Positions 46,292 through 55,224 of a stretch of DNA of 64,000 nt are shown piece by piece. This DNA is from Caballeronia sordidicola. Its GTDB lineage: Bacteria > Pseudomonadota > Gammaproteobacteria > Burkholderiales > Burkholderiaceae. Both the position numbers and the translations under genes were made by a program. The stretch covers positions 496,001 to 560,000 of the forward strand of contig NZ_FCOC02000003.1 of the NCBI RefSeq assembly GCF_001544455.2. Direction: 5' to 3'. The notes under the pieces were generated by a model that worked only from the letters and a program-made list of their open reading frames with translations, was not told the origin of the DNA and did not search any database. Numbering within the stretch: the stretch's first letter is position 1; each line of letters starts with the position of its first letter.

Positions 46292-46375
46292 GCGTGGTGC
46301 TCGACAGACCCGCGGTCACGTCACTACGCCAACAACACCAACAATAAACAACAAACGCGCGTGCGTGCGCGATGG

Positions 46376-46403
46376 CGAAAGCGGCGCGGTCACGCCGCTT
46401 TCG
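46376..46403. terminator. Perfect 11-base-pair hairpin at the FNT/unknown gene boundary
   Basis: CGAAAGCGGCG (46376-46386) is exactly complementary to CGCCGCTTTCG (46393-46403), with a 6-base loop. It lies after the FNT gene and its loop contains the stop codon of the convergent gene. No T-run follows on either strand. Confidence 0.55.
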
Positions 46404-46698
46404 CCCAAAGCCTGTTGGTCGACCTTTTGCGCCCCGAAGCGGGACCGCCAGGCGGTTGTGAAAATGAATCGAGTACTTTCTTCAGCGCGTCGATGCGCCG
46501 CCTTTGCGCCGGAACCAGCACGTGCTCACCGCTGACCGCGGCGAGCCGTTCGCGCCAATAGTCCACGTTAAGCGCGCCTGCGGGTTTCTGGCTCATCGCG
46601 CGCAACTGGCCGATTGCGCGTTCAATGTGCTGAAGTTCCGCGTCTGCATGCGACGATGTTTTAAGGCCCCCTGATGCTGCACCGTTTTTGCTTTTCAT
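46390..46698 (-). CDS. Hypothetical protein of 102 residues
   Basis: Not recognised. A small basic protein starting at ATG 46698 (GGTGG upstream; ATG 46710 is an alternative). The middle is helical (DAELQHIERAIGQLRAMSQK), followed by NVDYWRERLAAVSGEHVLVPAQRRRIDALKKVLDSF, and the C-terminal tail is Lys/Arg-rich. Helix and charge suggest a nucleic-acid- or partner-binding protein but nothing more definite. The last codons form one arm of a perfect hairpin. Confidence 0.55.
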   Translation of the reverse strand: MKSKNGAASGGLKTSSHADAELQHIERAIGQLRAMSQKPAGALNVDYWRERLAAVSGEHVLVPAQRRRIDALKKVLDSFSQPPGGPASGRKRSTNRLWAKAA

Positions 46699-46996
46699 CT
46701 GTGCCACCATTTTTGCCGGTGTACTGCCGCGCGCTGTCACTTCTCCGATGACATGGCCCGTTGTGCGTCGTCCGGCTTTTTTCCCCTTCGCCCGCGTGCT
46801 TATCTGCGCGTCGGGCGGCCCCGGTTTGATGCGACCGTCAATGCATACTCACCCAACGCGGCGCGTGCGCACTGTCTGGAATCGCACATTGAACAAGCCG
46901 CTCGGTGCGCAAGGAAACATGGCGCTTCTATCGATAAAACGCGCAAACGTTTTCGCGGTAAATTGCCGTATGGGGCGGGGCGTTGCGGCGTAAAGA

Positions 46997-47275
46997 TTAC
47001 TCGGTCTTGGGCGCGCGGGCGCGGCCGCTGCGTTTGATCTGCTCGTCCATGGCAAGGTCGAGCTTGCTCACGCGCCGGGGTTTTTCGGGCTTGAGCGCAT
47101 TCACGAAGGTGACGAAATCGTCAAGCGGCAGCGGCGAGGAAAGTTTCTGCTCGCCAGCCAGCGCCCGGTCGACGAGATAGAAGAGACCGCCGCTCAGGCT
47201 GACCGCGGCGTATTGAGCGTTACCCGAGCGCGTCTTGAGCCGCTCCACGGCATAGATGGCTTTAGTGGATCGCAT
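46997..47275 (-). CDS. Hypothetical protein of 92 residues
   Basis: Not recognised. A small soluble protein with strands in NAQYAAVSLSGGLFYLVDRAL and helix in PLDDFVTFVNALKP, ending in a basic tail (KRSGRARAPKTE). Codon use is normal for the region. It follows the lipoprotein gene by 54 bases on the same strand and may be co-transcribed with it. Confidence 0.6.
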   Translation of the reverse strand: MRSTKAIYAVERLKTRSGNAQYAAVSLSGGLFYLVDRALAGEQKLSSPLPLDDFVTFVNALKPEKPRRVSKLDLAMDEQIKRSGRARAPKTE

Positions 47276-47329
47276 GACCGGGCCGCTGCTTGATTTGTCT
47301 CTGTCCTGTGAGTCTGGAAGGCGAACCCA

Positions 47330-47683
47330 TCAGGAGCCGGCGCCGTTGCTTCCCGGCGCGCATTTCTTGCTCGCGCCCTCGAGCCACAGGTTCGATACGT
47401 GCCGTTCGCCCGGATAAAAGCGATACGAGGTTTCGCCGTTATCGAAGCGGACCTTGATCACGTTCGAGTCGCCGAATTCGAGCATGGTGCCTTGCGGAAT
47501 CGGCGTTTTCTTGAACTTCGCATCGTGTTTCTGGGCTTCGTCCGTCAGACACTGGACGATGCTCGTGACCGACGCATTGGTGGCGGTTTCGACTTCGGGC
47601 TGTCCGGCGTCGGCGTTATGGAACTGGCCGCAGGCCTGGAGCAAAAATACGGGAAGCGCGAGAGCGCATGCAATCTTTTTCAT
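47330..47683 (-). CDS. Small putative lipoprotein
   Basis: A 117-residue protein with a lipoprotein signal: MKKIACALALPVFLLQAC, with the lipidated Cys at residue 18 in the box LLQAC. The mature part of about 100 residues has two further Cys that could pair and a beta-rich segment (IKVRFDNGETSYRFYPGERHVSNLWLEG). ATG at 47683 has AAGGA before it. Function unknown; it should be tethered to a membrane facing the periplasm. Confidence 0.7.
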   Translation of the reverse strand: MKKIACALALPVFLLQACGQFHNADAGQPEVETATNASVTSIVQCLTDEAQKHDAKFKKTPIPQGTMLEFGDSNVIKVRFDNGETSYRFYPGERHVSNLWLEGASKKCAPGSNGAGS

Positions 47684-47783
47684 GGTGTCCTTCAAGTATT
47701 CAGCCACGGCGACGCTGTAGTGCGTGATGCCGATTACATCACAGTGGCCTTACGGTTTGCGTCGGCCCGGGTGTCCGGTCTTG

Positions 47784-49487
47784 TCAGGCATCGGGCGGCA
47801 CGCCCAGAAGCTGCATGGTCCCGCCGACAACGCCCGAAAATACCGGGCCCGCCACGGTTCCGCCGTAATAGGAGCCTGCCGACGGTTCATCGATCATCAC
47901 GGCGACGATCACTTGCGGGTCGCTCATGGGCGCCATTCCGACAAACGACGCACGATACTTGTTCGCGGCATAGGTACCCCCGATCTGTTTGCGCGCCGTG
48001 CCGGTCTTGCCGCCCACGCGATAACCCTCTACCGCTGCCGCACGTCCCGTGCCACGGGGGCCCATCGCGAGTTCGAGCATGTCGCGCACGGCCGCGGCCG
48101 TCGTGGCCTTGGTGACCTGCACGGGTTCCGGCGCAGCCCGGCCGCGCACGAGCGTGGACTGGCGCAATTCACCGGTTCCCGCATAAGCGGTGTACACCTG
48201 CGCAATCTGCAGCAGCGACAACGACAGGCCGTATCCGTACGCCATGGTCGCCTGCTCGATCGGCCTCCAGCGCTGATAGCTTCGCAAGCGGCCGGTTGCT
48301 GCGCCCGGGAAGGTCAGTTCCGGCGCTTGCCCAATGCCATATTGCCGGTACTTGTCCCACACCGTTTTCGCCGGCAGCCTGAGCGAAAGTTTTGTCAATG
48401 CAATGTTGCTCGACATCTGCACGGCTTCCGACACCGTGATGACGCCGTGATTCGACGTGTCGTGGATGGTATTGGGCCCGAGCTTGAACGTGCCCGGCGA
48501 GGTATCGATACGGGTCTCGGGCCGAACTTGCCCCATGTCGATGGCGAGCGCCGCAACCAGCGGCTTGATGGCGGAGCCGGGCTCGAACGTGTCGGTCAGC
48601 GCCCGGTTGCGCAATTGCTCGCCGGTCAGGCGCGAGCGGTCGTTCGGGTCGAAGGTCGGATAGTTGGCAAGCGCGAGGATTTCGCCGTTCTTTGCATCGA
48701 GCACGACCACGCTGCCCGCGCGCGCCTTGTGCTTTGCAATCGCCGCCGCGAGTTGCGTGTGGGCAAGCTGCTGGATGCGCCGGTCGATGGTCAGGTGGAT
48801 CGTCTCGCCGTTCTCCGGCAATTCGGTTTCGCCGATCTCGGACACAACGCGTCCCAGCCGGTCGCGAATCACTTCGCGCTGACCATGCTCGCCCGTCAGC
48901 CGGTCGTTGGCCGCAAGCTCCACGCCTTCCTGGCCCTTGTCCTCGTTGTCCGTAAATCCGACGATATGCGCCGCCGACTCGCCTTCGGGATAAAAGCGCT
49001 TGGTATCGGCGACGAGCGTGACGCCCGCGAGCCCCGTTTCCGCGATACGCGTTGCCACGTCGGCATCGACCTGACGTTTGAGCAGGACGAACGAACGCTC
49101 CGTTCCGAGCCGGCGTGCAAGCTCTTTCTCGGGCATGCCGAGAAGCCGCGCGACCTGCGGGCGTGTTTCGGTATCGAAGCGCGACGGCGTGGCCCAGATT
49201 GAATACGTCGCAAGGCTCACGGCGAGCATCGCGCCGTTGCGATCGACAATGCGCCCGCGCGTGGCGGACAGTTCGAGCGTGCGCTGATACCGCTTTTGCC
49301 CTTCGCCGATATAAAAGTCCTGGTTCACGACCTGCACCCACAGCGCGCGCGCCGCCAGCGTCGCAAACGCGGCGAACATCAGCAGTACGACGAGCGTGGA
49401 GCGCCACTGTGGCAGCCGGCTTTCGAGGACGGCGTTCTTCACGGGCGTTTGATACGCTTCGTGAGCACGCCTGGCGGTTTTACGCAT
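47784..49487 (-). CDS. FtsI-like peptidoglycan transpeptidase (class B PBP, PBP3 paralogue)
   Basis: A 567-residue class B penicillin-binding protein. A short cytoplasmic N-terminus precedes one membrane segment at about residues 30-50, then the pedestal domain (RGRIVDRNGAMLAVSL) and the transpeptidase domain. Catalytic motifs are S305-A-I-K308 (FEPGSAIKPL, where FtsI usually has STFK), S359-S-N361 and K494-T-G. It makes septal cross-links in the FtsI family. It is outside any division-wall (dcw) cluster and is probably a second FtsI copy. It lies 25 bases after the N-acetyltransferase gene on the same strand. Confidence 0.92.
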   Translation of the reverse strand: MRKTARRAHEAYQTPVKNAVLESRLPQWRSTLVVLLMFAAFATLAARALWVQVVNQDFYIGEGQKRYQRTLELSATRGRIVDRNGAMLAVSLATYSIWATPSRFDTETRPQVARLLGMPEKELARRLGTERSFVLLKRQVDADVATRIAETGLAGVTLVADTKRFYPEGESAAHIVGFTDNEDKGQEGVELAANDRLTGEHGQREVIRDRLGRVVSEIGETELPENGETIHLTIDRRIQQLAHTQLAAAIAKHKARAGSVVVLDAKNGEILALANYPTFDPNDRSRLTGEQLRNRALTDTFEPGSAIKPLVAALAIDMGQVRPETRIDTSPGTFKLGPNTIHDTSNHGVITVSEAVQMSSNIALTKLSLRLPAKTVWDKYRQYGIGQAPELTFPGAATGRLRSYQRWRPIEQATMAYGYGLSLSLLQIAQVYTAYAGTGELRQSTLVRGRAAPEPVQVTKATTAAAVRDMLELAMGPRGTGRAAAVEGYRVGGKTGTARKQIGGTYAANKYRASFVGMAPMSDPQVIVAVMIDEPSAGSYYGGTVAGPVFSGVVGGTMQLLGVPPDA

Positions 49488-49512
49488 GCTTCGGTCGAGT
49501 CGGTTGGATGAG

Positions 49513-50352
49513 TCAGGTCGTGGCGGACGCGGGTTGCGCAACCAGGCGTTCAAGCACGTCCTCGAATCCGGCGTTCTCCGGCGATGCAAGGCCAAAGCCG
49601 TCTTTCAGCACGCGGCGCAACTCGGCGGCTGTTGCGATTTCACGATGCTCCTCGGCGGCGCCGCGATGCGTCAGCGTCCGGTCGAACAGCGTTTGCCGTT
49701 GCCCTGGCATCACACGCGCGACGATCAGGTGACCCGTGAAGATCGACTCGGGGAGCGTGGACACATAGTGGTTCGCCATGGCGTAGTCGGCGGCCAACTG
49801 CGGCTCGAGGTCGAAACGGTAGACCGGCTTCCAGGTGTCGCCGAGTTTCACCTGCAACTTGAAATCGCCGTGCTCGATCAGGTCGAGGCGGAACGTCTCG
49901 TGCGGCGTGGCCTGCTCCCGGCCGTTATCGAAAACGAGCGGCGCGGTGAGCGTCATGCTGCCGAATCCCACGTCGGCAAGCCACGTTTCATCCGGCGTTT
50001 CCACGAGCAGCATCATGTGCGTGCGCGCCGGCACGGCGTCCGGATCGGCCCATAGCACGCGCGCGGCAAGCCCGGTCGTCTCGAATCCGAGCGTTTCCAG
50101 CATAGCCCGGAACAACAGGTTGTGTTCATAGCAATATCCGCCGCGCCGCGCGCTCACCAGCTTGGCGAACACCGACTCGAGATCGAGCCGAGGCGTGACG
50201 CCAAGCAGCGTGTCGATGTTTTCAAACGGAATAGCTTGCGGATGCAGCCGGTGCAGCGCGTGCAGCACCCCGGAGCTCGCTTCATGCGGGCCGGTATAGC
50301 CAATACGGTCGAAATAGGCGGCGAGCTGCGCCGTCGAGAGTGTCTGAGTCAT
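49513..50352 (-). CDS. nat: Arylamine N-acetyltransferase
   Basis: A 279-residue NAT that moves acetyl from acetyl-CoA to arylamines or hydrazines. The catalytic triad is C74 (RRGGYCYEHN), H112 (PARTHMMLLV) and D127 (WLADVGFG). The N-terminal FDRIGYTGP and IPFENIDTLLG are also family signatures. ATG 50352 has AGGAG 9 bases upstream; the open frame extends to 50511 without conservation. It precedes the PBP gene on the same strand. Confidence 0.93.
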   Translation of the reverse strand: MTQTLSTAQLAAYFDRIGYTGPHEASSGVLHALHRLHPQAIPFENIDTLLGVTPRLDLESVFAKLVSARRGGYCYEHNLLFRAMLETLGFETTGLAARVLWADPDAVPARTHMMLLVETPDETWLADVGFGSMTLTAPLVFDNGREQATPHETFRLDLIEHGDFKLQVKLGDTWKPVYRFDLEPQLAADYAMANHYVSTLPESIFTGHLIVARVMPGQRQTLFDRTLTHRGAAEEHREIATAAELRRVLKDGFGLASPENAGFEDVLERLVAQPASATT

Positions 50353-50556
50353 GTGTTGAAGCTCCTGCCCTGATAGGGGAACGAGGCCGGGCGTGCCGCC
50401 GCGAGGTGCCGTCATTCTACGGTACGGCCCAGCCTTTATTACATATTGCATACGGCGGCGGGCGTAAGCCCGCCGTTTGATCACGATTTTGAACTGTCGG
50501 ACGTCTAACATGGTCTCTAATGGGCAGTGCGTTCAACTCTTCTTTTAAAGAACCCT

Positions 50557-52110
50557 ATGTCGACCCCACTTGCTACCGCTTCATCCTCCCCGCCATCTCC
50601 CGGCAAACATCCCGCTCCGCCCTGCACGCTTGTGATCTTCGGCGCTGCCGGCGACCTGACCAAGCGGCTCTTGATGCCGGCACTTTACAACCTGTCGTCG
50701 GACGGTTTGCTCGACGACAACATGAAGATCATCGGCGTCAATCACGGCGAGCTCGAAACCAGTGCCTGGCGTGACCAGTTGACCGAATCCCTCAAAAAGT
50801 TCGCCGCCGATAAAGCCGGCGCCTTTCACACCGCCCAGTTGAACGAGCAGGCATGGAAGTGGGTTGCAGACCGCCTGCAGTACGTGGCGGGCGAATTCGA
50901 AACGGACGACGTATTCAACAAGCTAAAGCAGACCTTAGGGGATAGCGGAAATGTCATTTTTTATCTCGCGGTCAGTTCGCGCTTCTTCAAACCCATTGTG
51001 GAGCGACTTGGCCGGGCAGGATTGCTGAAGGAAAACGAACATGCGTTCCGGCGCGTGGTGATCGAAAAGCCGTTTGGGCATGACTATGCGTCGGCGAAAG
51101 ATCTGAACGAGAGCATTCTTAAATTCGCCAGCGAAAACCAGATTTATCGTATCGACCATTTTCTCGGCAAGGACACCGTTCAGAGCATTCTTGCCGTGCG
51201 CTTTGCCAACGCGCTGTTCGAGCCGATCTTCCGGCGCGAATATATCGATCATGTCCAAATCACGGCTGCGGAGACCATCGGCGTGGAAGCGCGTGGCGGA
51301 TTCTACGAGCAAACCGGCGCGTTTCGCGACATGGTTCCGAACCACTTGTTCCAGTTGCTCGGCATGGTCGCCATGGAACCGCCGAACTCTTTCGATGCCG
51401 AAGCCGTCCGCGACAAGAAAGCCGAGATCTTCGACGCCATTCAGCCGCTCAAACCCAGCGATGTCGTGCTCGGTCAATACGAGAAATCGGACAGCGTTCC
51501 CGGTTATCGCGAAGAAGCGGACGTCGCGCCCGACAGCCAGACCGAGACGTATGCGGCGGCGCGAGTGTTTGTCGAGAACTGGCGCTGGGCGGGCGTGCCG
51601 TTTTATTTGCGCACGGGCAAGCGCATGACGGCGCGGCGCACGGAGATATCGGTGCAATTGAAGGCTGTGCCGTTCCTGCTGTTCCGGGACACGCCGGTAG
51701 ATACGCTGGTGCCGAACGTGCTGACGTTACGCATCGATCCGGAACACGGCACGACCTTCGATTTCAACGTGAAGGTGCCCGGTCCGGTAATGCAGGTCGG
51801 GGCCGTGAAATCATCGTTCAAATACGGCGATTTCTTCGATGAAAAACCCAACGTAGGCTACGAAACGCTGCTGTATGACTGCATGCTCGGCGATGAAACG
51901 CTGTTCCAGCGCGCGGACAGCATCGAGACAAGCTGGGCGGCGGTCGATCCCGTGCTTCATCCCGAAGGCGGTCCGTTGCCGGTTCATGGCTATACGGCGG
52001 GAAGCGCCGGACCGAACGAAGCCGATGCGCTGCTGCAAGCCGACGGCCGCTCATGGCGCCCGCTTGTTGACGAGCACACCAAGAACACCGATCACAACGA
52101 CAAGAACTAG
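50557..52110 (+). CDS. zwf: Glucose-6-phosphate dehydrogenase
   Basis: A 517-residue enzyme oxidising glucose 6-phosphate to 6-phosphogluconolactone for the Entner-Doudoroff and pentose phosphate routes. The nucleotide site is FGAAGDLTKR (residues 29-37) and the substrate/active-site motif RIDHFLGKD carries the catalytic His. Pro/Ser-rich residues 1-20 precede the domain. ATG 50557 is preferred over GTG 50527, though neither has a strong ribosome-binding site. It heads an operon with a glucokinase and a HAD phosphatase. Confidence 0.95.
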   Translation: MSTPLATASSSPPSPGKHPAPPCTLVIFGAAGDLTKRLLMPALYNLSSDGLLDDNMKIIGVNHGELETSAWRDQLTESLKKFAADKAGAFHTAQLNEQAWKWVADRLQYVAGEFETDDVFNKLKQTLGDSGNVIFYLAVSSRFFKPIVERLGRAGLLKENEHAFRRVVIEKPFGHDYASAKDLNESILKFASENQIYRIDHFLGKDTVQSILAVRFANALFEPIFRREYIDHVQITAAETIGVEARGGFYEQTGAFRDMVPNHLFQLLGMVAMEPPNSFDAEAVRDKKAEIFDAIQPLKPSDVVLGQYEKSDSVPGYREEADVAPDSQTETYAAARVFVENWRWAGVPFYLRTGKRMTARRTEISVQLKAVPFLLFRDTPVDTLVPNVLTLRIDPEHGTTFDFNVKVPGPVMQVGAVKSSFKYGDFFDEKPNVGYETLLYDCMLGDETLFQRADSIETSWAAVDPVLHPEGGPLPVHGYTAGSAGPNEADALLQADGRSWRPLVDEHTKNTDHNDKN

Positions 52111-52120
52111 GAGAACCCTG

Positions 52121-52924
52121 ATGGGGACAGCAGTAAAGAAAGCAGCAAGCAAGCCGGCAAAACGTACCTTGGCCGAACGTATTCTCGCTATCGACGTGGG
52201 CGGAACGGGCCTGAAGGCCGCCATTATCGACGCGCACGGCAAGATGCTGACCGAGCGCCTGAAGGTCGCGACGCCGCATCCGTGTCCGCCGGAATTGCTG
52301 GTTCATACGCTGGTCAAGCTGGTCGAACCGCTGATGCAGCCGCTGCCGGCCACGCACATCTCGATTGGTTTTCCGGGCGTGGTGCGCGACAACCATGTGC
52401 TGACCGCGCCGAACCTGGGCAACGAAAGCTGGCGCAACGTGCCGCTCGCGCAAATGCTTTCGGATCAACTCGGCCACCATTTGCCAGTGCGCATCATCAA
52501 CGACGCCGAAATGCAGGGACTCGCGGCCATTGAAGGAAAGGGTATCGAGTTTGTTCTGACGCTTGGCACGGGAGCCGGCACCGCGCTTTTCCGCGATGGC
52601 GAACTGATGCCTCATCTGGAACTCGCGCATCACCCGGTCAACAAGAACAAGACATATGACGAATACCTGGGCAACGCCGCACGCGACAAAACCGGCAACA
52701 AGCGCTGGAATCGCCGTGTGGAGAAGGTCATCGGCATACTAAGTTCGCTTGTCAACTATGACCGTCTCTGGATCGGTGGCGGCAATGCGGCCAATCTCAA
52801 GTTCGATCTGCCGGACAACGTGAAAGTCGTGTCGAACGAAGCTGGAATCGAAGGCGGCGCGCGCCTCTGGCATCCGCGCTCGGTGCGCGAAACGCGTCAA
52901 CTGCCGCCAGGAGCGTTCGAATGA
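52121..52924 (+). CDS. ppgK: ROK-family polyphosphate glucokinase-like protein
   Basis: A 267-residue ROK kinase. LAIDVGGTGLKAAIID is the phosphate-binding motif, INDAEMQG has the catalytic Asp, and LGTGAGTALF completes the site. The C-terminal KTYDEYLGNAARDKTGNKRWNRR and YDRLWIGGGNAANL match polyphosphate-dependent glucokinases rather than the hexokinase-like Glk usual in proteobacteria; the zinc-binding Cys cluster of ordinary ROK kinases is absent. It would supply glucose 6-phosphate to zwf, 10 bases upstream. ATP or polyphosphate as donor cannot be told from sequence. Confidence 0.88.
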   Translation: MGTAVKKAASKPAKRTLAERILAIDVGGTGLKAAIIDAHGKMLTERLKVATPHPCPPELLVHTLVKLVEPLMQPLPATHISIGFPGVVRDNHVLTAPNLGNESWRNVPLAQMLSDQLGHHLPVRIINDAEMQGLAAIEGKGIEFVLTLGTGAGTALFRDGELMPHLELAHHPVNKNKTYDEYLGNAARDKTGNKRWNRRVEKVIGILSSLVNYDRLWIGGGNAANLKFDLPDNVKVVSNEAGIEGGARLWHPRSVRETRQLPPGAFE

Positions 52925-53799
52925 CTCCGGCCGGTCTCAAGCTCACCCACCGCTCGCACGACGATCCGGATCGGGCGCTCAATGCGCTGTCAAAAATCGA
53001 ACTCGTGATCACCGATTGCGACGGCACGCTGCTCTACACCGATAAAACCCTTGGCAGCCCCGCGAAAGAGGCGGTGCGCAAGCTGAGCGCCGCAGGCGTG
53101 CGCTTTACGGTGGCGAGCAGCCGGCCGGGAAAGGGCATGCGCTCGATCGTCGAAACGCTCGGAGTCACCACGCCATTCGCCGCCTTCAACGGCGGCAAGC
53201 TAGTCGATCCCACGGGCTGGCGGACCATGAACGCGCACTGGCTCGCACGGGAGGCCGCCGAGACCGCGCTGGAAAGCCTCGCGCGGGACGGCATAGATGC
53301 GTGGGTGTTCATCGACGACGCGTGGTACATCACGAATCCCGGCGGGGACTATGTGTCGCTCGAGCGCCGGACCGTGGGGTACGACGCGGTGGTGGTGAAA
53401 AGTTTCGATGGTATAGACCTGGGATCGGTCGAGAAAATCGTGGCGTCGACCAAGGACGCTGCGTTGCTCGCACGCAAGGAAGCCGAATTGCAAGGCACGC
53501 TGAAAGGGCGCGCCATTGCCATGCGCTCGCAAAGCTATTACCTCGACATCACGCATCCGCTCGCGAACAAAGGCGAGGGCATCCGCGAACTGGCGCAACT
53601 TGCCGGGGTGGCGCTGGAAAAGGTCGCGGTGCTGGGAGACATGCAGAACGACGTCGCCATGTTCGATGTGGCGGGCGTATCGATTGTGATGGGCCAGGCG
53701 TCCGCACAGGTGCAGGAAAGCGCGACGTTTGTATCGTCAACAAACGACGAAGACGGTTTCGCAATGGGCGTAAGCGGATTGCTCGCGGTCCGTGAGTGA
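52921..53799 (+). CDS. HAD-family hydrolase (Cof/type IIB phosphatase)
   Basis: A 292-residue HAD hydrolase. Motif I is TDCDGTLLY, motif II is in TVASSRPGKGM, and motif III/IV is VLGDMQNDVAMFDVAG. The cap domain of about 110 residues in the middle is of the C2B (Cof) type, whose members dephosphorylate sugar phosphates and similar compounds. The start overlaps the glucokinase stop by 4 bases (ATGA). In the zwf-ppgK operon a sugar-phosphate overflow role is reasonable but inferred. Confidence 0.9.
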   Translation: MTPAGLKLTHRSHDDPDRALNALSKIELVITDCDGTLLYTDKTLGSPAKEAVRKLSAAGVRFTVASSRPGKGMRSIVETLGVTTPFAAFNGGKLVDPTGWRTMNAHWLAREAAETALESLARDGIDAWVFIDDAWYITNPGGDYVSLERRTVGYDAVVVKSFDGIDLGSVEKIVASTKDAALLARKEAELQGTLKGRAIAMRSQSYYLDITHPLANKGEGIRELAQLAGVALEKVAVLGDMQNDVAMFDVAGVSIVMGQASAQVQESATFVSSTNDEDGFAMGVSGLLAVRE

Positions 53800-53981
53800 A
53801 CCCGTGGTGGGACCAGCGAGGGAAGTCGATTTATGCGAACGGGAGAGCGCCATCGACGCCACGCGATGCTTACCGACAGCATCCAGCGGCGGCGTCGACG
53901 AAGCCTGGGCTCTCGACGTTGCTGCGTTCCTGTCCGAAGTCCCGGGCCCGCATTGTTTGCGTGCCTCGGCAGACGTCCGGT

Positions 53982-54251
53982 TTAGCGGCGACGCATTTGC
54001 GGGCGCGGTCCACCGCCGCCGGTTGCGCGCTCGTCCTTGTGTCGGAAGTTGATCCGGCCTTTCGTCAGGTCATACACAGACAATTCCAGCGTCACGCGAT
54101 CCCCGGCAAGAATCCGGATGTGGTTCTTGCGCATGCGGCCCGATGCATACGCGCCCACGACCACGCCGTTGTCCAGCGTCACGCGGTAGCGACTGTCGGG
54201 AAGCACTTCGTCAACAATGCCGTCCAGCTCGAGTAACTCTTCTTTCGCCAT
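53982..54251 (-). CDS. infA: Translation initiation factor IF-1 paralogue with C-terminal extension
   Basis: An 89-residue S1/OB-fold protein. [31 protein letters not shown]-like [22 protein letters not shown], and [13 protein letters not shown] line up with IF-1, which binds the ribosomal A site during initiation. The usual length is 72; here a basic, Gly-rich tail of about 17 residues is added. It has a strong AAGGAG ribosome-binding site. Burkholderiales normally carry another infA in the ribosomal protein operon, so this is probably the second copy. Confidence 0.93.
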   Translation of the reverse strand: MAKEELLELDGIVDEVLPDSRYRVTLDNGVVVGAYASGRMRKNHIRILAGDRVTLELSVYDLTKGRINFRHKDERATGGGGPRPQMRRR

Positions 54252-54351
54252 ATAAAGCTCCTTAATTCATCGTCCGATGCGATTGTATGCGAGACACGCA
54301 CGCAACCGCGATGCCTTTTATTGCCTGACAATCACAAACATTCGCCGATAG

Positions 54352-54654
54352 TCACAGATCTGCAACAGTCTGGCCGTCGATCTGGCCATCAATCAGTTTT
54401 TCGGCGTGCAACAAGCAGGCCCGTCGAGCCTGTCCGCCATTTTCAAAACTTCCATCCTGCTCGATGCGGAACACGCGGCTTTCGCCCGTTACTTCCTCAC
54501 CGGCGGGCGGTGCGCGGCAGATACGCACCGATGCTTCATAACCGGTATCCGCTGCCCGGACCGCCGCCGCGCCCTGGCGTGCTCCGCGCGGGTAGATCAG
54601 CGGATGAATCTCGTAGCCTTTATACGTCTTGAGCGGCTTGACCAGTTCTTTCAT
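54352..54654 (-). CDS. Hypothetical protein of 100 residues
   Basis: Not assigned to a function. The sequence starts with KTYKGYEIHPLIYPR, continues with a short beta domain (YEASVRICRAPPAGEEV, SRVFRIEQDGSFENGGQARRACLLHAEKLIDG), and resembles small conserved proteins of Burkholderiales that have a DUF only. ATG 54654 has GGAATTC upstream. It is 100 bases downstream of nothing on its strand and shares no operon. Confidence 0.6.
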   Translation of the reverse strand: MKELVKPLKTYKGYEIHPLIYPRGARQGAAAVRAADTGYEASVRICRAPPAGEEVTGESRVFRIEQDGSFENGGQARRACLLHAEKLIDGQIDGQTVADL

Positions 54655-55224
54655 GTTCTTGAATTCCTGTTGGCGCCCGCCCGGGCATCGAAATAGTGCA
54701 TTCGATGCGTGTACCCGCCGATGGCCAGTCCGGGCGCCTCAGCGCTCGCGGTCGATCGGCGGTTACGAGCAAAAAATAGCGCGCGGCGCACTTGGGGCGC
54801 AGCCGCTCGCCGGGCTGTAGGTGTCGAAGAACGCCGGGGTGACGCGCGTCATACCGAGTCATACACGATATAACGCCTGGACTGCGCCAACCGTCGACGT
54901 CGCTGATATTTAAACTTTGAAAACGGCTCTGAAGACGAGTGCCGGGCAGCGTCTGACGCTAAGCCTGCACTGCCGGGGCGATGACATTCAGCCTGATGCG
55001 GTGCTGAAATGCCGGGTGGATCGCTGCTGCCATGGCGGACACGTTGCGCGACGCGCACTGTGTATTATTAGACAGCAAATCAGAAAAAAGTTCCGCTGTC
55101 GCCGGAGGCCCCGCCTCTCGATGCTGCACTGTTGACGTGATTTTCGGAGATCCGAGCAACTCGTCCGTCCCCGGTTTCACGTCATTCAACCGCCTTCCAG
55201 CGGCATCGAATAACTATTATACCG
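54655..55224. other. 570-base intergenic region between unknown protein and corA
   Basis: The longest stretch without a gene in the window. Short open frames on both strands lack codon bias or a ribosome-binding site; a 76-codon minus-strand frame starting with TTG at 55189 is the least bad but I do not support it. The only structure seen is a weak terminator-like hairpin with six Ts on the minus strand. Confidence 0.45.
55084..55106 (-). terminator. Possible weak terminator downstream of corA
   Basis: On the minus strand TCCG (55106-55103) pairs with CGGA (55095-55092) over a 7-base loop, and six Ts follow at 55089-55084. The stem is short, and it is about 120 bases after the corA stop. Confidence 0.3.

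Noticed and set aside
54959..55189. 76-codon minus-strand frame starting at a TTG after corA
   Set aside because: Has a possible AAGGCGG site, but no codon bias, no recognisable domain, and a weak terminator-like hairpin lies inside it.
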